A stretch of DNA of 64,000 bases from Streptomyces luteolus (GTDB taxonomy: Bacteria > Actinomycetota > Actinomycetes > Streptomycetales > Streptomycetaceae), in the NCBI RefSeq assembly GCF_029968015.1, contig NZ_JASCIS010000013.1:124001-188000 (forward strand), written 5' to 3'. The translations under genes and the position numbers were made by a program. This document shows, in pieces, positions 1 through 8,316 of the stretch. Below the pieces are notes generated by a model that saw only the letters and a list, made by a program, of their open reading frames with translations, was not told the DNA's origin and searched no databases. Each line of letters opens with the position of its first letter. Within the stretch, counting starts at the first letter, position 1.

Positions 1-601
1 ACGCGCCGTCCTCGCCCTTGCCGCAGGGGAGCGCGAGCTTCGGCAGGGCGTCGTGCGCGGACTTGCCCTTCTGCGACGTGACCTCGGCCGGCTTCTCCCC
101 GGCGGCGACGAGGGCGCCGACGACGATGCCGGTGGAGTTGGCGTCGCTGGGCAGGCCGGGGTTGTAGCCCCAGCCGCCGTCCTGGTTCTGCACGGACTTC
201 AGCCAGTCGACGGCCTTCTTGACGGTGGCGTCCTGGCCGCCGAGCGCGCTGAGCGCCTGTACGGCGGCGGCCGTGGAGTTGGAGTCGACCTGCGTCTTCG
301 CGTCGCACGCCTCGCTCGGGTCGGCCCGGAACGCCGCGAAGCCGCCGCTGTCGCACTGCTGGCCGGTCAGCCAGTCCACCGCCTTCCGCGCGGGCTTCAC
401 GCCGACGGAGTCCTGCGCGAGCAGCGCGTACGACTGCCGGAAGACGCCGTCGAACTTCGGGTCCTTGTCGCCGTACAGGCCGGACGGCAGCGCCGCCGAG
501 GAGCTGGGCGAGGGCGTCTCCGCCGCGTGGGCGGCGGGCACGGCGGCCGTGAGGAGCACTGCGGTGGCAGCGGCGGCGGCCGCGCTACGGCGAACGTTCA
601 T
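1..601 (-). CDS. Secreted prenyltransferase/squalene-oxidase-repeat protein (partial, 3' end outside window)
   Basis: About 200 residues are visible, starting at the ATG at 601 and running off the left edge. A Sec signal peptide with an Ala-rich core ends near residue 26 (AHA-AE). After a Ser/Pro linker come repeats of the alpha/alpha-toroid type: AVDWLTGQQCDSGGF and, about 60 residues later, AVDWLKSVQNQDGGWGY. This fold is shared by terpene cyclases and by vitamin B12 carriers such as intrinsic factor. The upstream cobalamin riboswitch makes a role in extracellular cobalamin or corrinoid capture more likely than terpene chemistry; no catalytic DxDD motif is visible in the part present. The transport genes expected downstream lie outside the window. 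The family assignment is firm; the B12 role is inference from the riboswitch. Confidence 0.8.
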   Translation of the reverse strand, partial: MNVRRSAAAAAATAVLLTAAVPAAHAAETPSPSSSAALPSGLYGDKDPKFDGVFRQSYALLAQDSVGVKPARKAVDWLTGQQCDSGGFAAFRADPSEACDAKTQVDSNSTAAAVQALSALGGQDATVKKAVDWLKSVQNQDGGWGYNPGLPSDANSTGIVVGALVAAGEKPAEVTSQKGKSAHDALPKLALPCGKGEDGA

Positions 602-612
602 GATCGGGGCGG

Positions 613-640
613 GTGCCTCTCCTGCGGGGAGCAGGGGCAC
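613..640 (-). promoter_or_regulatory. Hairpin sequestering the Shine-Dalgarno sequence (riboswitch expression platform)
   Basis: On the minus strand GTGCC and CTGC pair with GCAG and GGCAC around a TCCCC loop. The 3' arm contains GCAGGAG, the only good ribosome binding site before the ATG at 601. The hairpin would hide the site, so translational OFF control by the upstream riboswitch is the natural reading. Confidence 0.65.
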
Positions 641-699
641 GGGCCCGCGCGGGGGACCGAGCTCCGGCTCCGTATACCTCGACGGTGCGACGGGGAGCG

Positions 700-850
700 C
701 ACGCCTGTGCGGGGCATTCCGGCTCGCCGAAGCGTGCTCGTGCTCGTGCTCGCGGTCGGCTCACGGCTGCGGGTCAGCGCCGGTTTTCCACCGGCTTCCC
801 CCCGTACGGGCGTGTGATTACCCGCCCACTGTACCGGTCGGTCACCCACG
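700..850 (-). promoter_or_regulatory. Cobalamin (adenosylcobalamin-type) riboswitch
   Basis: Read on the minus strand, the region holds the core signatures in order: GGGAAGCCGGTGGAAAACC (complement of about 785-803), then GCTGACCCGCAGCCGTGAGC (about 760-779), then a B12-box-like GAGCCGGAATGCC (about 713-725). These match the conserved GGTGaaAatCC, CCCGCaaCtGTgA and AGcCaGgA-gaCC elements of the cobalamin class. It is oriented toward the secreted repeat protein at 601 and is followed by a hairpin that sequesters the ribosome binding site. The boundaries are approximate. A covariance-model scan would fix the ends and pairing. Confidence 0.85.
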
Positions 851-871
851 CGGGCCGTGGCGCTTTCTTCT

Positions 872-1105
872 TCCCCACCCCGCCCCTTCCCGAACTGGGG
901 CTCCGCCCCAGACCCCTCCCCCAAGCTCTCGGCTTCGCTCGAGCAGGGGGGACCCCCATCTCAAACGCCGGAGGGGCTGGCTTTTTATAGGGGCGCGGGG
1001 AACTGCGCGACCAGCCACGACAGCGGGTCAGCCGAACGATGAAGCGGACGGCAGTCTTTCGGGAAGGGGCGGGGCGGGGAGAAAAAAAGCCCCCGGCCCC
1101 AAGAG
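872..1105. repeat. Dispersed Streptomyces-type intergenic GC-rich repeat
   Basis: Contains the module CCCCGCCCCTTCCCGAA, a CTCCGCCCC block, CGCCGGAGGGGCTGG and GCGCGGGGAACTGCGCGACC. The same modules recur in either orientation near 6330, 8317, 26630, 32066, 57945 and 61762. It holds no credible gene and several GC hairpins that could serve as transcription stops. Confidence 0.75.
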
Positions 1106-1109
1106 ACCC

Positions 1110-2162
1110 TCACACCGCCCGGTACGACACCGGCTCACTCCCCGGCACGACCTCCGCGAGCCCCAGTTTCACCAGGCGGCGCAGGTGGGCCTCGGCCTCG
1201 GAGACGGCGATGGTGCGGGAACCGTGCGGGATCTCGTCCCAGGGGCGGTTCCACTCCATGCGCTCGGCGATCCGCCAGGGCGTGAGCGGAGCGGAGAGGA
1301 GTTCGCGCAGGTCGCGCAGGCGGGCCTCGTGGTGGTCGAGGAGTTCCTCGACGCGGGCCCGGGAGTCGGTGAACGCGTACTGGTGCGCGGGCAGCACCTC
1401 CGCGACGCCGAGCCGGCCGATCCGCTCCAGGGAGTCCAGATAGTCGCCGAGCGGATCGATCACTGTGGCAGCGGCGTCGTCCGGGTCCTCGTACAGGCCG
1501 ATGTGCGGGGTGATGCCGGGCAGCAGGTGGTCGCCGGAGAAGAGCCGGCCGCGGCCGGGCCGCCCGGTGGGGTGCTCCTCGTCGAGGTGCAGGCAGACGT
1601 GGCCCGGGGTGTGGCCCGGCGTCCAGATCGCGCGCAGGCGGCGGCCCGCGAGGTCGAGGAGTTCGCCGGGGACGATCTCCCGGTCGGGCAGGGCGGCGTT
1701 CAGCCCCGGCAGGGTGCGCATCCGGCCGGAGGAGCGGGCCGCGCGCAGCGGTGCGAGGTGCTCGTCGGGCGCCCCGGCGGCGGCGAGCTTCCCGGCGAGG
1801 TAGTCGAGCCAGCGGGCGGGCTGCTGCGCGCGGGTGCGGCGTACGACATGGGCGTCGGCGGCGTGCATCGCGATCCACGCGCCGGAGACCTCGCGCACGC
1901 GCCCGGAGAGGCCGTGGTGGTCGGGGTGGTGATGCGTGACGAGTACGCCGTGCAGATCCTCGACCGCCGTTCCGCACGCCACGAGCCCCGCGGCCAGGGT
2001 GTCCCAGGAGTCCGGGTCGTCCCAGCCGGTGTCGACGAGGACGGGTCCGCGGTCGGTGTCGAGGAGATGGACGAGCGTGTGGCCGAGCGGGTTGTCCGGG
2101 ATGGGCACCTTGATGCTCCACACTCCGCCGCCGTGCTCGATCACCGTCGGTTCCGTCGTCAT
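1110..2162 (-). CDS. MBL-fold metallo-hydrolase
   Basis: A 350-residue cytoplasmic hydrolase of the metallo-beta-lactamase superfamily. The signature THHHPDHHG lies near residue 90, followed by further metal ligands in TPGHTPGH, FSGDH and LPAHQ. The last 70 residues look like a winged-helix cap (TPWRIAERMEWNRPW), as in LACTB2-like proteins. The ATG at 2162 is preferred over an upstream start at 2195 because a G-rich ribosome binding site sits about eight bases before it. It diverges from the aldehyde dehydrogenase at 2388 with two KstR-type operators between them, so it may belong to that regulon. A thioesterase or lactonase role is plausible, but the substrate is unknown. Confidence 0.85.
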   Translation of the reverse strand: MTTEPTVIEHGGGVWSIKVPIPDNPLGHTLVHLLDTDRGPVLVDTGWDDPDSWDTLAAGLVACGTAVEDLHGVLVTHHHPDHHGLSGRVREVSGAWIAMHAADAHVVRRTRAQQPARWLDYLAGKLAAAGAPDEHLAPLRAARSSGRMRTLPGLNAALPDREIVPGELLDLAGRRLRAIWTPGHTPGHVCLHLDEEHPTGRPGRGRLFSGDHLLPGITPHIGLYEDPDDAAATVIDPLGDYLDSLERIGRLGVAEVLPAHQYAFTDSRARVEELLDHHEARLRDLRELLSAPLTPWRIAERMEWNRPWDEIPHGSRTIAVSEAEAHLRRLVKLGLAEVVPGSEPVSYRAV

Positions 2163-2229
2163 CAGGACATCCCCCCGCGGTTGGCGCGCCAGCACCAGGT
2201 ACGCGTCCTGGCCCGACGGCCACTATAAC

Positions 2230-2243
2230 TAGAACCAGTTCCA
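2230..2243. promoter_or_regulatory. KstR-type operator (TAGAACCAGTTCCA)
   Basis: An exact match to the KstR consensus TnnAACnnGTTnnA, between the divergent metallo-hydrolase and aldehyde dehydrogenase genes. The regulator is encoded two genes away, at 4110-4745. Confidence 0.75.
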
Positions 2244-2325
2244 ATGGTCGCTCAACGCACCTCTTTTGCAGGCGAGTTCGCGAGGGCGTGCCTCGCGCGT
2301 GTCCGGGCCGTGGACTCCTGTAACT

Positions 2326-2343
2326 AGAACTGGTATCAGTTCT
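2326..2343. promoter_or_regulatory. Second KstR-like dyad upstream of aldehyde dehydrogenase
   Basis: A perfect inverted repeat AGAACTG-GTAT-CAGTTCT. Read from T2325 it fits the KstR consensus with one mismatch (GTA for GTT). It lies about 45 bases before the ATG at 2388, where it could block transcription. Confidence 0.6.
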
Positions 2344-2387
2344 GAAAGCGCGTCAGAAACGGTACGTCCCCCGGGAGGAAACCGGCC

Positions 2388-3845
2388 ATGACCGAGCTCG
2401 TGGAGCATCAGAAGCTGTTCATCGGCGGGGAGTGGGTGGACCCCCTCGGCAGGGACGTCATCGAGGTGATCTCCCCGCACACCGAGGAAGTCGTCGGGCG
2501 GGTGCCGCACGCCGCGCCCGCCGACGTGGACCGGGCCGTCGCCGCCGCGCGCCGCGCCTTCGACGACGGACCCTGGCCGCGCATGACGCTCGACGAGCGG
2601 ATCGAGGTCGTCACCCGGATCAAGGACGCCTTCGCGGTCCGGCACGAGGAGATCGCCCGCGTCATCAGCGGCCAGAACGGCACCCCGTACACGTCGAGCG
2701 TCATGGTCCAGGCCCTCGCCGCGATGATGGTCTGGGACTCCGCCATCACCACCGCCCGCGACTTCACGTACGAGGAGAAGCGCGACGGCGTGCTCGGCAA
2801 GCTGCTCGTCCGGCGCGAGCCCGTGGGGGTCGTGGCGGCCGTGGTGCCGTGGAACGTCCCGCAGTTCACCGCCGCCGCCAAGCTCGCGCCCGCGCTGCTC
2901 GCGGGCTGTCCCGTGGTCCTCAAGGTCTCGCCCGAGACGCCGCTCGACGGCTATCTGCTCGCCGGGATCGCCGCCGATGCCGGGCTGCCCGAGGGGGTGC
3001 TCTCGGTCATACCCGCCGACCGCGAGGTCAGCGAGTACCTCGTCGGGCACCCCGGGGTCGACAAGGTCTCGTTCACCGGCTCGGTCGCCGCGGGCAAGCG
3101 CGTGATGGAGGTCTGCTCCCGGCAACTCACCCACGTCACCCTGGAGTTGGGCGGCAAGTCCGCCGCCGTCGTGCTGCCCGACGCCGACGCGAGCACCGTC
3201 GTGCAGGGCATCGCGCCCTTCGCCTGGATGATCAACGGCCAGGCCTGCGTGGCCCAGACCCGGATCCTCGTACCGCGCTCCCGCTACGACGAGTTCGCCG
3301 AGGCCTTCGCCGCGGCGGCCTCCGGGCTGAAGGTCGGCGACCCGCTGGACCCGGCCACCGAACTCGGCCCGCTCGTCGCCCGGCGCCAGCAGCAGCGCTC
3401 CCTCGACTACATCCGGATCGGCCAGGAGGAGGGCGCCAAGGTCCTCGCGGGCGGCGGCCGTCCGGCGGGCCTGGACAAGGGCTGGTACGTGGAGCCCACC
3501 CTCTTCGGCGAGGTCGACAACTCCATGCGGATCGCCCGCGAGGAGATCTTCGGCCCGGTGATCTGCCTCCTGCCGTACGGCGACGAGGCCGAGGCCGTGA
3601 AGATCGCGAACGACTCGGAGTACGGACTCTCGGGCAGTGTGTGGACCGCCGACGTCGAGCGCGGCATCGACATCGCACGGCGGGTCCGCACCGGCACGTA
3701 CAGCGTCAACACCTTCAGCCTCGACATGCTCGGCCCCTTCGGCGGCTACAAGAACTCCGGCCTGGGGCGGGAGTTCGGGCCCGAGGGGTACGGGGAGTAC
3801 TTCGAGCACAAGATGATCCACCTGCCGTCCGGCTATGAGGGGTGA
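2388..3845 (+). CDS. NAD(P)-dependent aldehyde dehydrogenase
   Basis: A 485-residue enzyme of the usual length for the ALDH superfamily, oxidising an aldehyde to its acid. Visible are the cofactor-site motif VSFTGS (residues 227-232), the catalytic general base Glu253 in LELGGKSA, and the nucleophile Cys287 in MINGQACVAQT. The start follows a GGGAGGAAAC ribosome binding site. A ferredoxin gene follows after nine bases, so the two are probably co-transcribed. KstR-type operators upstream suggest a role in oxidising a sterol or terpenoid side-chain aldehyde to the acid before CoA activation. The family is certain; the substrate is inferred from regulation. Confidence 0.93.
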   Translation: MTELVEHQKLFIGGEWVDPLGRDVIEVISPHTEEVVGRVPHAAPADVDRAVAAARRAFDDGPWPRMTLDERIEVVTRIKDAFAVRHEEIARVISGQNGTPYTSSVMVQALAAMMVWDSAITTARDFTYEEKRDGVLGKLLVRREPVGVVAAVVPWNVPQFTAAAKLAPALLAGCPVVLKVSPETPLDGYLLAGIAADAGLPEGVLSVIPADREVSEYLVGHPGVDKVSFTGSVAAGKRVMEVCSRQLTHVTLELGGKSAAVVLPDADASTVVQGIAPFAWMINGQACVAQTRILVPRSRYDEFAEAFAAAASGLKVGDPLDPATELGPLVARRQQQRSLDYIRIGQEEGAKVLAGGGRPAGLDKGWYVEPTLFGEVDNSMRIAREEIFGPVICLLPYGDEAEAVKIANDSEYGLSGSVWTADVERGIDIARRVRTGTYSVNTFSLDMLGPFGGYKNSGLGREFGPEGYGEYFEHKMIHLPSGYEG

Positions 3846-3854
3846 GGTGTCCCG

Positions 3855-4088
3855 ATGGGTGACCGCTGGCAGGTCGAGGTGGACCGGAGCCTGTGCATCG
3901 GCTCCGGGATGTGCGTGAACGCTGCCGCTGAGGGGTTCAGGCTGGACTCGGCGCGGCAGTCCCACCCGGTCTCTCCGGAGACGGACGCCGACGAGGAGGT
4001 GCTCGCGGCGGCGGAGGGGTGCCCGGTGGAGGCGATCGCCATCACGGTCCTCGGGACGGGCGAACCGGTGTTTCCTCCGGAGGAGTAG
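3855..4088 (+). CDS. 3Fe-4S ferredoxin of the cytochrome P450-associated type
   Basis: 77 residues with cluster ligands Cys14 and Cys20 (CIGSGMC) and Cys56 in GCPVEAI. The position taken by the extra cysteine of a 4Fe-4S cluster is Gly or Ser, so a 3Fe-4S cluster is expected. Such ferredoxins usually feed electrons to a P450. No P450 gene lies in this window, so the partner must be elsewhere. The gene follows the aldehyde dehydrogenase with a GAGGTG ribosome binding site and lies within the KstR-controlled block, consistent with side-chain hydroxylation followed by aldehyde oxidation. Confidence 0.9.
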   Translation: MGDRWQVEVDRSLCIGSGMCVNAAAEGFRLDSARQSHPVSPETDADEEVLAAAEGCPVEAIAITVLGTGEPVFPPEE

Positions 4089-4109
4089 CCGTACGAGGAA
4101 GGGGCGGGG

Positions 4110-4745
4110 CTACCGCGCGCCCCGCCCCGTCGGCGTCGTCAGGTCGATCAGCCGGCACACCGTCTCGATGTCGATCTTCACCTGGGCGATCGAGGCCCGC
4201 CCCGACAGCCAGGTGATCAGGGCCGAGTGCCAGGTGTGCTCGATGACCCGGACCGCGGACAGCTGCTGCGGCGTCGGCTCGGCGTCCAGGCCCATCGCGT
4301 CCAGGATGATCGCCGTGGTGAGCCGGGAGACCGTGTCGACCTCGGGGGAGACCGAGCGGTCCGCGAAGGTCAGGGCGCGGACCATCGCGTCGGCCAGGTG
4401 CGGCTCGCGCTGCAGGGCGCGGAAGGCCCGCATCAGCGTCTCGGCGACCCGCTCGGCCGCGTCGTCCCCGGCGGGCGGGCGCTTGCGCAGCGTCGTGTGC
4501 ATGTGCTGGAGCTGGTCCTGCATCGTCGCGACCAGCAGGTGCACCTTGGACGGGAAGTAGCGGTAGAGCGTGCCGAGGGCGACGCCCGCTGCCTCGGCGA
4601 CCTCGCGCATCTGCACCGCGTCGAACCCGCCCCTGCTGGCCAGTTGCGCACTGGCGTGCAGGATGCGGCGTCGCCGGGCTTCCTGACGCTCGGTCAGGGG
4701 AGGGGATGCCGCGCCGGAGTCCTTCACTTCCACTTCCGCAGTCAT
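4110..4745 (-). CDS. kstR: TetR-family regulator, KstR-like
   Basis: 211 residues. The N-terminal helix-turn-helix reads GGFDAVQMREVAEAAGVALG then TLYRYFPSKVHLLV, which closely follows the KstR repressor of mycobacterial cholesterol catabolism (same AVQMR..VA, VA.GTLYRYFPSKVHLLV pattern and similar length). KstR binds TnnAACnnGTTnnA; exact matches lie at 2230, 4902, 23130 and 28898, the second in this gene's own promoter region. The start at 4745 gives the usual KstR N-terminus; a start at 4808 is possible but adds a non-homologous stretch. KstR proteins are derepressed by CoA thioesters of sterol intermediates; whether that holds here is inference. Confidence 0.88.
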   Translation of the reverse strand: MTAEVEVKDSGAASPPLTERQEARRRRILHASAQLASRGGFDAVQMREVAEAAGVALGTLYRYFPSKVHLLVATMQDQLQHMHTTLRKRPPAGDDAAERVAETLMRAFRALQREPHLADAMVRALTFADRSVSPEVDTVSRLTTAIILDAMGLDAEPTPQQLSAVRVIEHTWHSALITWLSGRASIAQVKIDIETVCRLIDLTTPTGRGAR

Positions 4746-4901
4746 ATGTCCCGTTCCGTGGTGCCGATCCCGGGAGCCTGGGGTCCCGGCCCGCGAGGAG
4801 CACAGCATGGCAGGGGCTCCGCCGTGGCGCGAATCACCTGATCCAGGCCTTCCGGTGTCGTTACCTGCCGGTAGATTCGATGCTCCTCAAGCGATCAAGT
4901 C

Positions 4902-4915
4902 TGAAACTTGTTCTA
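4902..4915. promoter_or_regulatory. KstR-type operator (TGAAACTTGTTCTA)
   Basis: An exact match to TnnAACnnGTTnnA between the divergent kstR-like gene and the glycosyltransferase at 4969. Autoregulation is likely; the glycosyltransferase operon could also be affected. Confidence 0.75.
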
Positions 4916-4968
4916 GGTTAGCGTCCCGACGTAGTGTCGCGGGAGCCGCAGGGAGAAGGGGGCCGCGC

Positions 4969-6327
4969 GTGACCGCTGAGGCCATGGAGACAGGCCCCGG
5001 AACGGGCTGTGCGGTGGGATCCCGCACGGGCTCCGGCACGACCGCGAAGCGGGGCGGCGACCGCCCGCTGCGGATCGCGATGCTCACCTACAAAGGGAAC
5101 CCGTTCTGCGGCGGCCAGGGTGTGTACGTACGCCACCTCTCCCGCGAGCTCGCCCGCCTCGGCCACCACGTCGAGGTGATCGGCGCCCAGCCCTACCCCG
5201 TGCTCGACGAGGGCGTCCCGCTCACCGAGCTGCCCAGCCTCGACCTGTACCGCAGCCCCGACCCGTTCCGCACCCCGAAGCGCGCGGAGTTCCGGGACTG
5301 GGTGGACGCGGTCGAGTTCGCCACGATGCGCACCGGCGGCTTCCCCGAACCGCTCACGTTCTCGCTGCGCGCCCGCCGCCATCTCGCCGCCCGCCGCGGG
5401 GAGTTCGACGTCGTGCACGACAACCAGACGCTCGGGTACGGGCTCCTGGGCGGCCCCTCGGCGATCGGCGCGCCGCTCGTGACGACCATCCACCACCCCA
5501 TCACCGTCGACCGGCAGCTGGAGATCGACGCCGCCGCGGACTGGATGGGCCGCCTGTCGAAGCGCCGCTGGTACGGCTTCACGCGCATGCAGAAGCGCGT
5601 CGCCCGCCGGCTGCCCTCCGTGCTCACCGTCTCCGGCACCTCCCGCCGGGAGATCGTCGACCACCTCGGCGTACGCGCGGACCGCGTCCACGTCGTGCAC
5701 ATCGGGGCCGACAGCGACCTCTTCTCGCCCGACCCGGCGGTGGCGGAGGTGCCGGGGCGGATCGTGACGACGTCCAGCGCCGACGTACCGCTCAAGGGCC
5801 TGATCCATCTCGTCGAGGCGCTCGCCAAGGTGCGCGCCGAGCAGCCCGGCGCGCATCTCGTCGTCGTCGGCAAGCGCGCCGAGGACGGGCCGGTCGCCGC
5901 GGCCATCGAGCGGTACGGCCTGGAGGGCGCCGTCGAGTTCGTGAAGGGCATCTCCGACCGGGAACTGGCCGACCTGATGCGCAGCGCGCAGGTCGCGTGC
6001 GTGCCGTCGCTGTACGAGGGGTTCTCGCTGCCCGCCGCGGAGGCGATGGCGACGGGGACGGCCCTGGTCGCCACGACCGGCGGGGCCATTCCGGAGGTCG
6101 CCGGTGAGGACGGCCGCACGTGCCTGGCCGTGCCGCCCGGGGACGCGGGGGCGCTGAGCGCTGCGCTGTGCCGGGTGCTCGGGGACCGGGAGTTGAGGCT
6201 GCGCCTCGGGGCTGCGGGCCGGGAGCGGGTCCTTTCCAGGTTCACCTGGGCGCGGGCTGCGGCGGGGACGGCTGAGCGGTATCGGGCGGCGATGGAGGCT
6301 GCGCCGCGTGCGGGGGTTGCGCGATGA
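4969..6327 (+). CDS. Glycosyltransferase family 4 (GT-B fold)
   Basis: A 452-residue retaining GT4 enzyme. Near the N-terminus it has a glycine-rich GGQGVYVRHLSRELARLGH segment, and the C-terminal half has the nucleotide-sugar site SADVPLKGL and the E-x7-E region VPSLYEGFSLPAAEAMATG. The GTG at 4969 is chosen because GGGAGAAGGGGG lies eight bases upstream; a longer frame to 4807 would run through the KstR operator. It heads a three-gene set with a methyltransferase (6461) and a prenyltransferase-like protein (7210). The acceptor is unknown. Confidence 0.88.
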   Translation: MTAEAMETGPGTGCAVGSRTGSGTTAKRGGDRPLRIAMLTYKGNPFCGGQGVYVRHLSRELARLGHHVEVIGAQPYPVLDEGVPLTELPSLDLYRSPDPFRTPKRAEFRDWVDAVEFATMRTGGFPEPLTFSLRARRHLAARRGEFDVVHDNQTLGYGLLGGPSAIGAPLVTTIHHPITVDRQLEIDAAADWMGRLSKRRWYGFTRMQKRVARRLPSVLTVSGTSRREIVDHLGVRADRVHVVHIGADSDLFSPDPAVAEVPGRIVTTSSADVPLKGLIHLVEALAKVRAEQPGAHLVVVGKRAEDGPVAAAIERYGLEGAVEFVKGISDRELADLMRSAQVACVPSLYEGFSLPAAEAMATGTALVATTGGAIPEVAGEDGRTCLAVPPGDAGALSAALCRVLGDRELRLRLGAAGRERVLSRFTWARAAAGTAERYRAAMEAAPRAGVAR

Positions 6328-6329
6328 CT

Positions 6330-6455
6330 TTTCCCCTCCCCGCCCCTTCCCGAAAGTCCTACGGACCGCCTCGGGGCTCCGCCCCGGACCCCGTGTCGCC
6401 CTCCGGGCTCGTCCTCAAGCGCCGGACGGGCTCAATTTTCAACCCCGAAGGCAGG
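6330..6455. repeat. Dispersed intergenic GC-rich repeat
   Basis: Same modules as at 872-1105 (CCCCGCCCCTTCCCGAAAG, GGGCTCCGCCCCGG, CGCCGGACGGGCTCAA). It separates the glycosyltransferase from the methyltransferase. Confidence 0.7.
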
Positions 6456-6460
6456 ACCCT

Positions 6461-7213
6461 TTGCTGACCGTCGACTTCACCCGCTTCCCGCTCGCCGCGG
6501 GCGACCGTGTCCTCGATCTGGGGTGCGGTGCCGGGCGGCACGCCTTCGAGTGCTACCGGCGCGGTGCGCACGTCGTGGCGCTGGATCAGAACGCGGAGGA
6601 GATCCGCGAGGTCGCCAAGTGGTTCGCCGCCATGAAGGAGGCCGGGGAGGCCCCCGCGGGCGCGACCGCCACCGCCATGGAGGGGGACGCGCTCCAACTC
6701 CCGTTCCCCGACGAGTCGTTCGACGTCGTCATCATCTCCGAGGTGATGGAGCACATCCCCGACGACAAGGGCGTGCTCGCCGAGATGGTCCGGGTCCTCA
6801 AGCCCGGCGGCCGGATCGCCGTGACCGTGCCGCGCTACGGCCCGGAGAAGGTCTGCTGGGCGCTCTCCGACGCGTACCACGAGGTCGAGGGCGGCCACAT
6901 CCGCATCTACAAGGCGGAGGAACTGCTCGGCCGGATGAAGGAGGCCGGGCTCAAGCCGTACGGCACGCACCACGCGCACGCGCTGCACTCCCCGTACTGG
7001 TGGCTGAAGTGCGCCTTCGGAGTCGACAACGATAAGGCGCTGCCGGTGCGCGCGTACCACAAGCTCCTGGTCTGGGACATCATGAAGAAGCCGCTCGCGA
7101 CCCGCGTCGCCGAGCAGGCCCTCAACCCGCTCATCGGCAAGAGCTTCGTGGCCTACGCGACCAAGCCGCACCTGCCGAAGCTGCCCGAGGCGGCCGTGGC
7201 GGACGCTTCGTGA
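6461..7213 (+). CDS. Class I SAM-dependent methyltransferase
   Basis: 250 residues. Motif I VLDLGCGAGRHAFE begins near residue 16, followed by the acidic VVALDQN, motif II FDVVIISEVMEHIPD and the post-motif LKPGGRIAVTVP, typical of UbiE/COQ5-like enzymes. The TTG at 6461 is chosen from the AAGGCAGGA ribosome binding site; the frame extending to 6308 would encode the intergenic repeat. The stop overlaps the GTG of the next gene, so translation is coupled. The substrate is unknown; its neighbours suggest modification of a glycosylated, perhaps isoprenoid, molecule. Confidence 0.87.
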   Translation: MLTVDFTRFPLAAGDRVLDLGCGAGRHAFECYRRGAHVVALDQNAEEIREVAKWFAAMKEAGEAPAGATATAMEGDALQLPFPDESFDVVIISEVMEHIPDDKGVLAEMVRVLKPGGRIAVTVPRYGPEKVCWALSDAYHEVEGGHIRIYKAEELLGRMKEAGLKPYGTHHAHALHSPYWWLKCAFGVDNDKALPVRAYHKLLVWDIMKKPLATRVAEQALNPLIGKSFVAYATKPHLPKLPEAAVADAS

Positions 7214-8295
7214 CGACACCCCGTACCGACCATCTCGTCCTGCCCGGGGTGCTCACCGCCGAGCAGGCCGCGCAGACGGTCCGCGGCATCCGCGCCGGGC
7301 AGCGCGACGACGGCGCCATACCCTGGTTCCGCGGCCACCACCTCGACCCCTGGGACCACGTCGAGGCCGCCATGGCCCTCGACACGGCCGGCGAGCACGA
7401 GGCCGCGGCCCGCGCCTACGACTGGCTGGCCCGGCACCAGAACCCGGACGGTTCCTGGTACGCGGCGTACGCCGACGGGGACGCGGACCGGCCCACCGAC
7501 CGGAGCGTGGAGTCCAACTTCTGCGCGTACGTCGCCGTCGGCGTCTGGCACCACCACCTCGCCACCGGCGACGACGCGTTCCTCGACCGGATGTGGCCGA
7601 CGGTCGTCTCGGCGGTCGAGTGCGTCCTCACCCTGCAGCAGCCCGGCGGCGAGATCGGCTGGAAGCGAAACCCCGCCGATGAGAACGAGGACGGCGGCAC
7701 CGTCGTCACGGACGCGCTGCTCACCGGCTGCTCCTCCGTCCACCAGGCGCTGCGCTGCGCCCTCGCCATCGCCGAGGCGCGCGAAGAGCCGCAGCCCGAC
7801 TGGGAGTTGGCGGCCGGCGCGCTCGGCCACGCCATCCGGCGGCACCCCGAGCGCTTCCTCGACAAGGACCGCTACTCCATGGACTGGTACTACCCGGTCC
7901 TCGGCGGAGCGCTCACCGGCCCGGCGGCGAAGGCCCGTATCGAGGAGAGCTGGGACCGCTTCGTGGTGCCGGACCTCGGGGTCCGCTGCGTCGTGCCGAA
8001 CCCGTGGGTCACCGGCGGCGAGAGCGCCGAACTCGCGCTCGCCCTCTGGGTGATGGGGGAGTCCGACCGCGCCCTGGAGATCCTCAAGTCCATCGGCCAC
8101 CTGCGGGACGAGAGCACCGGCCTGTACTGGACGGGGTACGTCTTCGAGGACGCGGCGGTCTGGCCCGAGGAGCAGACGGCCTGGACGGCGGGCGCGCTGC
8201 TGCTCGCGGTGGCGGCGCTCGGGGGGCACGAGGCGACGTGCGCGGTCTTCGGTACGGATCGCCTGCCGGCGGGGCTTGAGCCGGACTGCTGCTGA
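7210..8295 (+). CDS. Prenyltransferase/terpenoid-cyclase-like alpha/alpha-toroid protein
   Basis: 361 residues without a signal peptide. It has toroid-type repeats such as AAMALDTAGEHEAAARAYDW and ARHQNPDGSWYAAY, and a second set near ALLTGCSSVHQALRC. The GTG at 7210 overlaps the TGA of the methyltransferase (GTGA). A classical cyclase DxDD motif is not evident, so it may be a glycoside-processing toroid or a non-catalytic relative. Together with the GT4 and methyltransferase it forms one operon, closed by a hairpin at 8296. The function is unknown. Confidence 0.75.
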   Translation: MTTPRTDHLVLPGVLTAEQAAQTVRGIRAGQRDDGAIPWFRGHHLDPWDHVEAAMALDTAGEHEAAARAYDWLARHQNPDGSWYAAYADGDADRPTDRSVESNFCAYVAVGVWHHHLATGDDAFLDRMWPTVVSAVECVLTLQQPGGEIGWKRNPADENEDGGTVVTDALLTGCSSVHQALRCALAIAEAREEPQPDWELAAGALGHAIRRHPERFLDKDRYSMDWYYPVLGGALTGPAAKARIEESWDRFVVPDLGVRCVVPNPWVTGGESAELALALWVMGESDRALEILKSIGHLRDESTGLYWTGYVFEDAAVWPEEQTAWTAGALLLAVAALGGHEATCAVFGTDRLPAGLEPDCC

Positions 8296-8316
8296 GGAGG
8301 GGGCGTAGCCCCCTCC
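8296..8316 (+). terminator. Hairpin after the glycosyltransferase operon
   Basis: GGAGGGGGC pairs with GCCCCCTCC around a GTA loop immediately after the stop at 8295. A nine-pair perfect stem without a U-run, as is common in Streptomyces. Confidence 0.65.

Noticed and set aside
2229..3965. Open frame of 578 codons antisense to the aldehyde dehydrogenase
   Set aside because: It mirrors a certain gene, has no start signal or domain, and results from high GC at third positions.
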